A DNA stretch of 64,000 nt, from assembly GCF_000350485.1 (NCBI RefSeq), contig NZ_AORV01000049.1, positions 32,513-96,512 of the forward strand, read 5' to 3'. Below, piece by piece: positions 17,209 through 25,255 of the stretch. The notes under the pieces are model-generated. The model was given only the letters and a program-made list of their open reading frames with translations, ran no database searches and was not told where the DNA came from. Each line of letters opens with the position of its first letter. The stretch's first letter is position 1. Origin of the DNA: Ruminiclostridium cellobioparum subsp. termitidis CT1112. GTDB lineage: Bacteria; Bacillota; Clostridia; Acetivibrionales; DSM-1351. A program made the translations under genes and the position numbers.

Positions 17209-18987
17209 ATGAAGAACTGGTTATTACAATTAGCTAAAAAGAAAATGAGGAATATTCCTTTCAGATCAAAACTTACTTATTATCTTGTAATAACAATATG
17301 CTTGACCGTATTGATTGTGGTGGGCTTTTCATATACTGTGACCAGCCGTTCCATAAAACAGCAGGCAAAAGATATGACAATGCTTCAACTCCAGCAAAAC
17401 ACCTCAAACCTTGAGGACTACCTTCAAAACATTGAAAGTACCCCCGACAGTATAGTCACAGACAGAAGCTTTCAGGAATATCTTTCGAGACACGATGAAG
17501 ACAGCATGGATTTTTCGGCCACTGTCGACGATGTTTACAGATCCATGTCCAATATAATGGGTTCCAAAAGAGATATATTATATATGTTTCTTTATAAGGC
17601 CATCGACAATAATATTCTTTATCTGGGGCCCACAAAAGCCGGACAGGACTCAGACTACTCCAATGTGGCAGCCTACATGTCGAAAAAGGATATTTCAGGA
17701 AGTCCCATAAGGGTCAGCTTCAGACAGGATCCCATTTTGCCGAAGAAATATACCCTTACGATATACCAGCCCATATTTGATATATACAGGATAAAGAGAC
17801 CCATCGGCATGTTGGGCATATCGGTAACAGAGGATGTGGTGGCCAGATTTTATTCCCACAGCAAAAGGGATCTCCCTCTTGATACCTTTATTATGAACGG
17901 TCAGGGTACAATTGTTTCCCACACCGACAAGAGTAAAATCAGCTCGAATGCCGAACTGGATGAAATCCTGGATAAGCACGACGGTTCAGCCGAGCTAGGA
18001 GGAAAGCTGGTTGTATATAAATACATAGAAAATTGGGATTGGTATGTGGTAGGTACTCTTCCCATCAGCTACCTCCTTAGAGATAATAATGTCATGCTTC
18101 TGGCAATACTGGCCATAGTTATTTTCACCATAATCCTGGCATCATTTATCTCATTGATTTTCAGCAGGCATTTGCTGCGGCCCTTTAATGATCTGATATA
18201 CAGGATGTCAATGGTATCAAAGGGGGACCTGACCACACGCATAAACCTGTCGGACCACGGCTATGATTTCGAACAGGTATCAAAAGGCTTCAACCTCATG
18301 GTGGAACAGATAAATGTCCTCATGCAGAGAATATATGATGAACAAAGGCAGTTAAAGGAGATCGAGTTTAAAGCACTCCAGGCACAGATAAATCCTCACT
18401 TTCTTTATAACACACTGGAGTCAATACATTGGCAGGCCCTTATGAACGGGCATCATGAGATTTCGACCATGGTAAAAGCCCTGGCCGGTTTCTACCGTAT
18501 AAGCCTGAGCCGGGGAGAGGCCATTATCCCATTAATGAGTGAGTCCCAGCATGTTGAAAACTATTTGACCATACAGGAAATGCGGTATAAGGACAAGATG
18601 GAAAGTTATATAGATATTCCCGAGGAATTTCTCGAGGTAATGATACCTAAAATGACCCTTCAGCCCCTGGTGGAAAACTCGATATATCACGGCCTGAGAG
18701 TCAAGCAGTCAAAGGGCTTTATAAAAATAACCGCTGTCCGTGAAGGGGAGGATCTGATCGTAAAAGTCATAGACAATGGTATAGGTATGGTTCCCGACCA
18801 GATAAAAAGCCTGAACCGTACACTGGAAGATAACGATTCGGATGTGGGATACGGAGTCAGGAATGTTCACAGGAGAATAAAGCTTTTTTACGGAAACCCC
18901 TATGGTTTGTTCTATGAGAGCAACGAGTACGGCGGTGTCACCGTAAATGTCAGATTGCATATTAACCGGGAGGAAAACAATATATAA
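17209..18987 (+). CDS. YesM-type sensor histidine kinase, locus 2
   Basis: The 592-residue kinase has membrane helices near residues 23-43 and 295-318, an extracellular region of about 250 residues, a HAMP domain, the phosphorylated His397 in QINPHFLYNTLE, VENSIYHGL in the N box, DNGIGM and a GYGVRNVHRR glycine box. It lies 11 bases after the sensory binding protein and 225 bases before its regulator, from which it is separated by a 162-bp fold-back element. It should signal sugar availability to the AraC-type regulator at 19213. The start at 17209 has GGGTGGG upstream. Confidence 0.92.
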   Translation: MKNWLLQLAKKKMRNIPFRSKLTYYLVITICLTVLIVVGFSYTVTSRSIKQQAKDMTMLQLQQNTSNLEDYLQNIESTPDSIVTDRSFQEYLSRHDEDSMDFSATVDDVYRSMSNIMGSKRDILYMFLYKAIDNNILYLGPTKAGQDSDYSNVAAYMSKKDISGSPIRVSFRQDPILPKKYTLTIYQPIFDIYRIKRPIGMLGISVTEDVVARFYSHSKRDLPLDTFIMNGQGTIVSHTDKSKISSNAELDEILDKHDGSAELGGKLVVYKYIENWDWYVVGTLPISYLLRDNNVMLLAILAIVIFTIILASFISLIFSRHLLRPFNDLIYRMSMVSKGDLTTRINLSDHGYDFEQVSKGFNLMVEQINVLMQRIYDEQRQLKEIEFKALQAQINPHFLYNTLESIHWQALMNGHHEISTMVKALAGFYRISLSRGEAIIPLMSESQHVENYLTIQEMRYKDKMESYIDIPEEFLEVMIPKMTLQPLVENSIYHGLRVKQSKGFIKITAVREGEDLIVKVIDNGIGMVPDQIKSLNRTLEDNDSDVGYGVRNVHRRIKLFYGNPYGLFYESNEYGGVTVNVRLHINREENNI

Positions 18988-19026
18988 TTTGCAAGGGTTT
19001 CTTTATGAGTTGGGAAAATAGACTTA

Positions 19027-19188
19027 AGAACCTGTTTAGTATCTCATTGCACTCGTCATTTTGGTGTATTTTGCGCCATGCTGCGTTAAATTTTCTAGGA
19101 ATAAACAAATTATTCCTTCGAAAATTTGCCTTGCCTGGCAGAAAATTCACTCAAAATGCCAAGCACAAGCAGATACTAAACAGGTTCT
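19027..19188. repeat. Long fold-back element (162 bp) between kinase and regulator genes
   Basis: Perfect 18-base inverted arms, agaacctgtttagtatct at 19027-19044 and its complement at 19171-19188, enclose two halves that remain complementary over most of their length (for example actcgtcattttg against caaaatgccaag-type sequence, and attttctaggaat against attccttcgaaaat). The element is thus one nearly continuous hairpin. It ends 24 bases before the regulator start. It contains no credible gene. It looks like a MITE-type or RNA-processing element inserted in a two-component operon. Confidence 0.85.
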
Positions 19189-19212
19189 AAGGGAAAAGGT
19201 TGGTGAAGTATA

Positions 19213-20766
19213 TTGTACAAAGTGCTGATAGTTGACGATGAGGTAATGATACGGAACGGCCTGTATAATATGATCCCATGGAAAAAGCTGGAGATAGGTG
19301 ACGTCCGGACTGCTTCCTGTGCACAGGAGGCCCTGGAGCTTGCCCGTGAAACCAAGCCCGATATTGTACTGACCGATATATGTATGCCCGAAATGGACGG
19401 TCTGGAAATGACCAGGCTTATGCTTGAATTCCTTCCCGATCTGAAGGTGCTTGTACTTACCGGCTATGATGATTTTAAATATGCTCAGAAGAGCTGCTAT
19501 CTAGGTGTTAAAGAATTCATACTGAAGCCGGTGGATGAAGTCAGCCTGGCAAACAGCATCAAGCTACAGGTGGAAAACATAAAAAACGAGCTGCAGTCCT
19601 CCTTGAAATGCAATATCCTAAACAGGAAAAGAGTATTGGAAAATCAGAGGGCCTTTGAAAAATCACTCATGCAGCTGACCGAAAAAGCCAATGAGACCGA
19701 AGAAATGGATATTGATGATCTGGTTCTGGAGGAGAACTGCCGGTATCAGGTGGGGCTCATATCACCGGTGCTGTCGGGCGACAGTGTGTGGGTGCAGCAT
19801 AAAAATCTATTGTTGATTTCAATTAAAACCATTCTTATAGATATGATCGATTCCAATAATTCAGGCTGGACCTTTCAAAACAGGGACGGAGATATTGTTG
19901 TGATATTTTACATAAAAAATAGTGATGACAGTGCCGAGGACCAGATATCCAGGCTTCAGGAAATTGTAAATGTGGAATATGACGTGGATCTGGAGACCGG
20001 TATCGGTCCCATAGTGGCCAATATTTCCAAAATAAAGACTTCATACAAAAAAGCAAAAGAGAATGTGAAAGCAAACAAAGCGGAATTTAATTTGCAGGAG
20101 GACAGCCTGGGTATTGAAGGCTCCAGGCAGAAGGATAAGCTGTCGTACTACAGGAATCAGATGCTGGAGAGCATACCGGATACCGAAGCGGTAAAAAAAT
20201 ACCTTAAGCTGTATATTGACGAGGTAAAAAACTCAGGAATGAAAAAGGTGAATGCCGAGCAGAAATTCTATGAGCTGGCTTCGGCCTTTTACTGGGAATA
20301 TCTCAAAACCACAGGCTATCAGGCCGACGGCCGTCTGGAGACCCTGATAACGACACTGCGGAGCAACGACCTTGAAAACTGCTGTGTTTTCATAGAAATG
20401 TTTATTGCAAAACTGATGTATACCAACAAAAAACAAATGCATGAGATAGTTGAAGCCGCCACCAAATATATTAAGGAGAATCTGACCGAGGACCTTACGG
20501 TATTTACCCTGGCAGAGCAGTTCCATGTTGCCCGGAATTATTTTTCCAGGCTGTTCAAGAAGGAAATGGGAGAGGGCTGCAACGAATACATCACCAGGCT
20601 CCGCATTGAGAAGGCAAAGCAGCTTTTGGGTGCGTCAAGGCTGAGAACCTACGAGATTGCCGAAAAGGTAGGTTATCACGACACAAATTATTTTTCTCTG
20701 GCCTTTAAGAAAAATACCGGATTATCGCCGAAAGAGTTCCGGGAAAAGCTTAACAATCCCGAATAA
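19213..20766 (+). CDS. YesN-type response regulator with AraC DNA-binding domain, locus 2
   Basis: The 517-residue protein begins at a TTG with a weak GGTTGGTG ribosome-binding site. The receiver domain has Asp8/Asp9, phosphoacceptor Asp55 in VLTDICMPEMDG and Lys105 in ILKPVD. A long linker follows, and residues from about 415 form the double AraC helix-turn-helix (NYFSRLFKKE and KVGYHDTNYFSLAFKK). It is expected to control the importer at 12417-15676 and the GH3 gene that follows. The fold-back element just upstream could reduce or couple its expression relative to the kinase. Confidence 0.92.
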   Translation: MYKVLIVDDEVMIRNGLYNMIPWKKLEIGDVRTASCAQEALELARETKPDIVLTDICMPEMDGLEMTRLMLEFLPDLKVLVLTGYDDFKYAQKSCYLGVKEFILKPVDEVSLANSIKLQVENIKNELQSSLKCNILNRKRVLENQRAFEKSLMQLTEKANETEEMDIDDLVLEENCRYQVGLISPVLSGDSVWVQHKNLLLISIKTILIDMIDSNNSGWTFQNRDGDIVVIFYIKNSDDSAEDQISRLQEIVNVEYDVDLETGIGPIVANISKIKTSYKKAKENVKANKAEFNLQEDSLGIEGSRQKDKLSYYRNQMLESIPDTEAVKKYLKLYIDEVKNSGMKKVNAEQKFYELASAFYWEYLKTTGYQADGRLETLITTLRSNDLENCCVFIEMFIAKLMYTNKKQMHEIVEAATKYIKENLTEDLTVFTLAEQFHVARNYFSRLFKKEMGEGCNEYITRLRIEKAKQLLGASRLRTYEIAEKVGYHDTNYFSLAFKKNTGLSPKEFREKLNNPE

Positions 20767-20876
20767 AATAATTGGTAAACTGTTTTCCAGTCTCATGACA
20801 AATTTGCAGGATTTGCATTAAAACTGCGATTATTAAGGAAACTAATACTATAATCATGATCAGGAGGTATTGTACT

Positions 20877-23051
20877 ATGGCAGTAAATACCAGAATTTTT
20901 CACTGTGACGAATACTTTCGTCTCCCAAGAAAGGAAAAAAAGGAATTTGACAGTATTATTCTAAAAGAACTGGAAGAGAATCCTGTCAGGCATCTGGAGA
21001 CTGAATGGGGAAGATTTGAAAATATGCCGCCCATGTCCGAAGAGGAGATTGACAGGCTGGCAGAGGATGTTTTGAGTGAGATGTCCCTGGAGCAGAAGGT
21101 TCACCAGATGTCCTGCGATAATTATGCAAGATATGCACCCATTAATCCTCCGAGATATAATTTCATACCCTATTATGCCGGAGAAAACCTGGAACTTGAC
21201 ATACCGGCAGTCAAATTTACAGACGGACCTACGGGAATAGTGCTGGGCTATCACGCCACCGCCTTCCCTGTCTCCATAGCCCGCGGCTCCTCCTGGGATA
21301 CCGAACTGGAGGAACGTGTAGGAGATGTCATTGGAATAGAGGGCCGCTCGGGCGGCGCAAATTTCTTTGCCGGGGTGTGTATAAACCTGCTGCGCCACCC
21401 TGCCTGGGGACGTGCCCAGGAAACCTACGGAGAGGATACTGTTCTGCTGGGTAAAATGGGTGCGGCTTTGACAAAGGGCGTTCAAAAGCACATGATGGCC
21501 TGTATAAAACATTACGCCGCAAACAGCATGGAAAACGCCCGCTTCAAGGTTGACGTGCAAATGGACGAGAGGACCCTGCGGGAAATCTATCTCCCCCACT
21601 TTAAGGCATGTGTGGATGCGGGCGCAGCTGCGATAATGAGTGCCTACAACCGTGTAAGAGGACAGTGGTGCGGGCACAACAGCTACCTTCTCAATCAGAT
21701 ACTCAACGGTGACTGGGGTTTCGAAGGTCTGGTGATGTCCGACTTCATATGGGGTGTGAGAGACACCGTTGAAGCGGCTAACGGCGGAATGTGCATAGAA
21801 ATGTATGCGACACAGTATTTCGGAGAAAGACTTGTGGAAGCAGTCAGGGACGGAAGGGTGGACGAAAACAGGATAGATGAGGCAGTCAAGCGCATTCTGA
21901 GGCAAAAGATCAGATTTTCCTTTGTGGGTGACAGGGCCCTGTACTCTGAAAATAAGATGGGATCAAAGGAACATGCGGCCCTGGCTCTGGAGGTATCTGA
22001 AAAGTCCACGGTCCTTCTTAAGAATGACGGCATATTGCCTCTCGACAGGAACAGAATCAAAAAAATCACTGTGGTAGGAAGGCTGGCAGCCCAGCCCAAT
22101 ACCGGCGACCTGAAGGGCAGCAGTGCCGTATTCCCTCCATATGTGGTCACTCCCCTTCAGGGGCTTGTCAATGAAGCCGGCGGCAGCATTGAGATATGCT
22201 ATGTTGACGGAAGGACTCCTCACCAGGCTCAGGAACTGTCCAAAAATGCCGATGCAGTGGTTGTTGTTGCAGGTCTTACTTCACTTGACGAGGGCGAATT
22301 TATCACAAACGGCGGAGATGTGGGCGGGGACAGAAAAAATTTGGGCCTGCACTCTGAGGATGAAGATCTTATTGAGACGGTTTCCGGGGTCAATCCCAAT
22401 GTAATAGTGGTATTGCAGGGCGGCAGTACAATAATTGTAGAGCCCTGGAAGAAGTTCGCCAAAGCAATTCTCATGCAGTGGTATCCTGGTATGGAGGGAG
22501 GAACTGCACTTGCAAACATTTTGTTCGGGAGGGTGAACCCGTCGGCCAAAATGCCTGTTACGGTTCCGGCGACTCCGCAGCAGCTTCCCTATTATGATAT
22601 GGATGCCACCGAGATTGTTTATGACTATTACCACGGGTATTTCCTTGCCGATAAAAACGATTATGCCGTCACTTACCCCTTCGGCTTCGGCATGAGTTAT
22701 ACCACCTACAGCTACAGCAACGCCAGGGCTTCGGTGGAAAATGGAAAGATAGCGGTGAGCGTTGATGTTAAGAATACCGGTAAAATGGCCGGAGATGAGG
22801 TTGTTCAGCTCTATGTGGGCTATAAAAATTCCGGGGTGGAGCGCCATGTGAAGGACCTGAAGGGCTTTACAAAAGTCAGCCTGGAGCCGGGGCAGGAAAA
22901 GGCGGTTACCATTGAGCTTGACAGTCGGGAACTGGCCTATTACTGCGAAACCTCCAAAGGCTGGATAGTGGAAGATATAGTTTATATTGCCATGATAGGA
23001 GCATCCTCGGCAGATAAGGAACTTTTAAAGGCAGAATTCACTCTGAAATAG
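20877..23051 (+). CDS. Glycoside hydrolase family 3 enzyme (beta-glucosidase/beta-xylosidase type)
   Basis: I start the protein at the ATG at 20877 because CAGGAGG at 20861-20867 precedes it; the ATG at 20856 overlaps that site. The 724-residue enzyme has the GH3 N-terminal barrel (KFTDGPTGI, RHPAWGRAQETYGED, IKHYAANSMENAR), the nucleophile Asp289 in VMSDFIWG, the GH3 C-terminal domain (QWYPGMEGGTALANILFG) and a fibronectin type III-like end domain (YPFGFGMSYTTYSY to the C-terminus). No signal peptide is present, so it hydrolyses imported beta-linked oligosaccharides in the cytoplasm. It lies 110 bases after the regulator gene and is probably part of the locus 2 regulon. Confidence 0.93.
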   Translation: MAVNTRIFHCDEYFRLPRKEKKEFDSIILKELEENPVRHLETEWGRFENMPPMSEEEIDRLAEDVLSEMSLEQKVHQMSCDNYARYAPINPPRYNFIPYYAGENLELDIPAVKFTDGPTGIVLGYHATAFPVSIARGSSWDTELEERVGDVIGIEGRSGGANFFAGVCINLLRHPAWGRAQETYGEDTVLLGKMGAALTKGVQKHMMACIKHYAANSMENARFKVDVQMDERTLREIYLPHFKACVDAGAAAIMSAYNRVRGQWCGHNSYLLNQILNGDWGFEGLVMSDFIWGVRDTVEAANGGMCIEMYATQYFGERLVEAVRDGRVDENRIDEAVKRILRQKIRFSFVGDRALYSENKMGSKEHAALALEVSEKSTVLLKNDGILPLDRNRIKKITVVGRLAAQPNTGDLKGSSAVFPPYVVTPLQGLVNEAGGSIEICYVDGRTPHQAQELSKNADAVVVVAGLTSLDEGEFITNGGDVGGDRKNLGLHSEDEDLIETVSGVNPNVIVVLQGGSTIIVEPWKKFAKAILMQWYPGMEGGTALANILFGRVNPSAKMPVTVPATPQQLPYYDMDATEIVYDYYHGYFLADKNDYAVTYPFGFGMSYTTYSYSNARASVENGKIAVSVDVKNTGKMAGDEVVQLYVGYKNSGVERHVKDLKGFTKVSLEPGQEKAVTIELDSRELAYYCETSKGWIVEDIVYIAMIGASSADKELLKAEFTLK

Positions 23052-23206
23052 CTGTGGATGACAAGAGGCAGGTAAATAAGCAAAGTTAAATTATAAAATT
23101 TTAATAAAACAGTACGGTAAACAGCCGTCAAAACAGCCCGTGTGAGATGTAAAGTGCACCACAAATGTTGGATAAAAAAATCTAACTTTTGGAGGTGTAC
23201 TTTTTT

Positions 23207-23266
23207 ATGACTGAGTTCAGCAAAGATTTTCGGATTAAATTGGTAAAGGAAGTAAAAGAATTAACC
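23207..23266 (+). pseudogene. Possible remnant of an insertion sequence transposase start
   Basis: A short frame from ATG 23207 reads MTEFSKDFRIKLVKEV, which resembles the first helix of IS3-type OrfA transposases, but similarity stops within about 20 residues and the rest is unrelated. An AGGTGTAC-rich inverted repeat (aaagtgcacc near 23150 against ggaggtgtacttt near 23191) lies in front and could be an element end. The 540-base stretch from 23052 to 23594 holds no complete gene. The assignment rests on a very short match. Confidence 0.4.
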
Positions 23267-23282
23267 ATAGGCAGTATATTGT

Positions 23283-23342
23283 TTAGATGCTGCAGACTTC
23301 TTCATATATTTTTGTCATTAATTCAAAAATTCTATCGTCCAT
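23283..23342 (-). pseudogene. Truncated small gene with intact promoter and ribosome-binding site
   Basis: On the minus strand an ATG at 23342 starts MDDRIFELMTKIYEEVCSI and then stops after 19 codons. It has a good AGGAGG ribosome-binding site (complement at 23351-23356) and a promoter with TTGTCA (23388-23393) and TATAAT (23366-23371) spaced by 16 bases. The expression signals are those of a real gene, so the reading frame was probably cut off by the event that left the insertion-like fragment next to it. A genuine 19-residue peptide is the alternative. The protein family was not identified. Confidence 0.45.
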
Positions 23343-23377
23343 GCTCCAAACCTCCTGAGAATTTAATTATACCATAT

Positions 23378-23461
23378 TACCCTCTATTGACAATGTACAA
23401 TACGTTTTTGAGTGGTTAATTTGCCCTGCGGCTGCGTGTTGTGCTTTGTCAATAGAGGGTA
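23378..23461. promoter_or_regulatory. Perfect 16-bp inverted repeat overlapping a promoter
   Basis: The arm taccctctattgacaa at 23378-23393 is repeated exactly in inverted orientation at 23446-23461, separated by 52 bases. The left arm contains the minus-strand TTGTCA hexamer of the truncated gene at 23283-23342, and the right arm carries the same hexamer pointing the other way. This looks like a pair of operator sites or the ends of a small element. Confidence 0.6.
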
Positions 23462-23514
23462 CCGTCAGCATTTATATATGACCGTCACAGAATACAGCCA
23501 CTTTGTTCATGTAT

Positions 23515-23544
23515 TTGCATTTAATTACTTTTTAGGACTATAAT
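23515..23544 (+). promoter_or_regulatory. Probable promoter of the aldo/keto reductase gene
   Basis: TTGCAT at 23515-23520 and TATAAT at 23539-23544 are 18 bases apart, 50 bases before the ATG at 23595. Confidence 0.6.
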
Positions 23545-23594
23545 TATGAGATACAGAGTTGAACTCAGACACAAAGAAAAGGTTGGTGATTTTT

Positions 23595-24614
23595 ATGGAA
23601 AGAACAAGATTGGGACGGACGGGTCTGATGGTTGCGAGAAGCAGCTTTGGAGCACTTCCCATACAGAGGGTTTCCTTTGATGAAGCAAAAGAACTGTTAT
23701 TAAAGGCATATGATAATGGAATTAACTTTTTTGATACGGCCAGAGCTTACACCGACAGCGAAGAGAAGATCGGATATGCTCTTTCAGAAGTCAGAAAAGA
23801 TATTATAATAGCTACTAAAACCTTTGCCAGCGATAAAAAGACACTGTTTGAACACCTTGAGACAAGTCTTAAAAATATGAAAACCGATTATGTGGATATA
23901 CTTCAGCTTCACAATCCTGCCGAACTGCCTGATCCCAATGATCCGGACAGTACTTATGCAGGACTTCTGGAAGCGAAAAAGAAGGGCATGATACGTTTTA
24001 TTGGCATCACAAATCATAGAATAAAAACAGCAATGGAGGCAGTTGCATCAGAGTTGTATGATACGATGCAATTTCCTTTGAGCTCCCTATCCTCCGACGT
24101 GGATCTGGAGCTGATAGAAGAATGTATAAAATATGATGTGGGCCTGATCGCCATGAAAGCAATGTCAGGCGGTCTTATAACAAATGCCGCGTCAACCTTT
24201 GCTTTCCTGCGCCAGTATGAAAATGTCGTACCCATATGGGGCATTCAGCGGGAGAGGGAGCTGGACGAGTTTCTGGCCCTGGAAAAGAATCCTCCTGTGC
24301 TGGACCAAGCCTTGTGGGAGGTCATCAATAAAGACAGGGGAGAGCTGGCGGGCAATTTCTGCAGGGGCTGCGGCTACTGTATGCCATGTCCCGCAGGTAT
24401 AGAGATACCTACCCAGGCAAGAATCTCCCTGCTTTTGAGGAGAGCCCCCTATCAGCAGTTCTTGCAGGATGCTTTCAGGGATAAAATGGAGCTTATAAAC
24501 AAATGTATAGAATGCGGCCAGTGCAGGGAGCATTGTCCATATAAAATAGATACTCCAAACCTGCTCAAAAGCCAGCTGGCAAATTACACCGAGTTTTATA
24601 ATGAGCATATGTAA
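23595..24614 (+). CDS. Aldo/keto reductase with C-terminal [4Fe-4S] ferredoxin-like domain
   Basis: The 339-residue protein starts at the ATG at 23595, after AAGGTTGGTG; an in-frame TTG lies 36 bases upstream. The aldo/keto reductase barrel shows DTARAYTDSEEKIGYAL (catalytic Asp and Tyr), IIATKT (Lys) and ILQLHNP (His). The last 85 residues contain two cysteine clusters, CRGCGYCMPCPAGI and CIECGQCREHCPY, so it belongs to the iron-sulfur-containing branch of the family common in anaerobes. It probably reduces a carbonyl compound with electrons from NAD(P)H or ferredoxin; the substrate is unknown. It stands alone, with its own promoter, and a repeat copy begins at its stop codon. Confidence 0.9.
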   Translation: MERTRLGRTGLMVARSSFGALPIQRVSFDEAKELLLKAYDNGINFFDTARAYTDSEEKIGYALSEVRKDIIIATKTFASDKKTLFEHLETSLKNMKTDYVDILQLHNPAELPDPNDPDSTYAGLLEAKKKGMIRFIGITNHRIKTAMEAVASELYDTMQFPLSSLSSDVDLELIEECIKYDVGLIAMKAMSGGLITNAASTFAFLRQYENVVPIWGIQRERELDEFLALEKNPPVLDQALWEVINKDRGELAGNFCRGCGYCMPCPAGIEIPTQARISLLLRRAPYQQFLQDAFRDKMELINKCIECGQCREHCPYKIDTPNLLKSQLANYTEFYNEHM

Positions 24615-24735
24615 GGCTGCAATAACCACAAATATACTTTAACTTATACACTAAAACAATAAAACACAAAGCGGCAGAGAAACAATATATCTTTACCGGT
24701 ATGCGAGGACAGAATTAAATTCAAAGGGAGGCACG
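24615..24735 (+). repeat. About 120-bp repeat, copy 1 (direct)
   Basis: The segment begins ggctgcaataaccacaaa and ends tcaaagggaggc. It is repeated in direct orientation at about 24823-24937 and in inverted orientation at about 25107-25227. Shared blocks include aacacaaagcggcag, tttaccggta and cgaggacaaaatta-type sequence. It starts immediately after the reductase stop codon. Confidence 0.8.
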
Positions 24736-24822
24736 TGGTCGGTTTTAGCAAGTTGGGAAAATATCTTAAATCCGGAAGGAATTATGCCGGCAGCAGTATT
24801 ACCGGACTGAACAATACAGATA

Positions 24823-25227
24823 GACTGCAATAACCACAAAGACTTTTTAACTTATATGCTTAAACAACAAAACACAAAGCGGCAGAAAGACATGGGGTTT
24901 ACCGGTACGCGAGGACAAAATTAAAGTCAAAGGGAGGCTCGATAGAAAGCAGTTGCTGAATTTTTTGGCAAAGTTCAAATGATGCAGCCGTCAAAGCGAC
25001 AGGAGGTCGCTTTGAGCATCAAGAGCAGCAGGAGGCTGCTTGTTGTGCGACGGCGGAAGAATTTGAACGAGCCAATAAAAATTCAAGCAACTGCTTGGGG
25101 AGCAATCCCTTTGACTTAATTTTTGTACGGGAGTACCGGTAAACCCTATTCCAGCTTACCCCGCCACATTGTGTTTTGTTAGCATAGGAAGTACAAATTA
25201 AAAGAGTCAATTGAGGATATTGCAGCT
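24823..25227. repeat. Large fold-back built of an inverted pair of repeats (about 400 bp)
   Basis: The left arm (from 24823) and right arm (to 25227) are imperfect inverted repeats of about 165 bases each, sharing aaaacacaa, gggtttaccggta, aagtcaaaggga, aagcagttgct and gttcaaat-type blocks. The centre has two more small hairpins (aagcgac/gtcgctt and agcagc/gctgct around aggagg) and complementary gcagccgtc/gacggcgga sequence. With copy 1 at 24615 the unit occurs three times. The 640-base stretch between the reductase and the lactate dehydrogenase gene holds no other gene. The structure resembles a MITE or a REP/BIME-like element. Confidence 0.75.
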
Positions 25228-25255
25228 TCTTAATTCTACAATCCGGTAAAAGCCG

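Noticed and set aside
19005..19190. A 61-codon frame across the fold-back element
   Set aside because: It runs along a nearly perfect palindrome, so both strands show frames; there is no ribosome-binding site or protein similarity.
20961..21905. A 314-codon minus-strand frame within the GH3 gene
   Set aside because: The GH3 catalytic motifs on the plus strand explain the sequence; the antisense frame has no family features.
24823..25227. A CRISPR array in the repeat cluster
   Set aside because: The repeats are about 120 bp, only three in number, and one is inverted; there are no regular short spacers and no cas genes.
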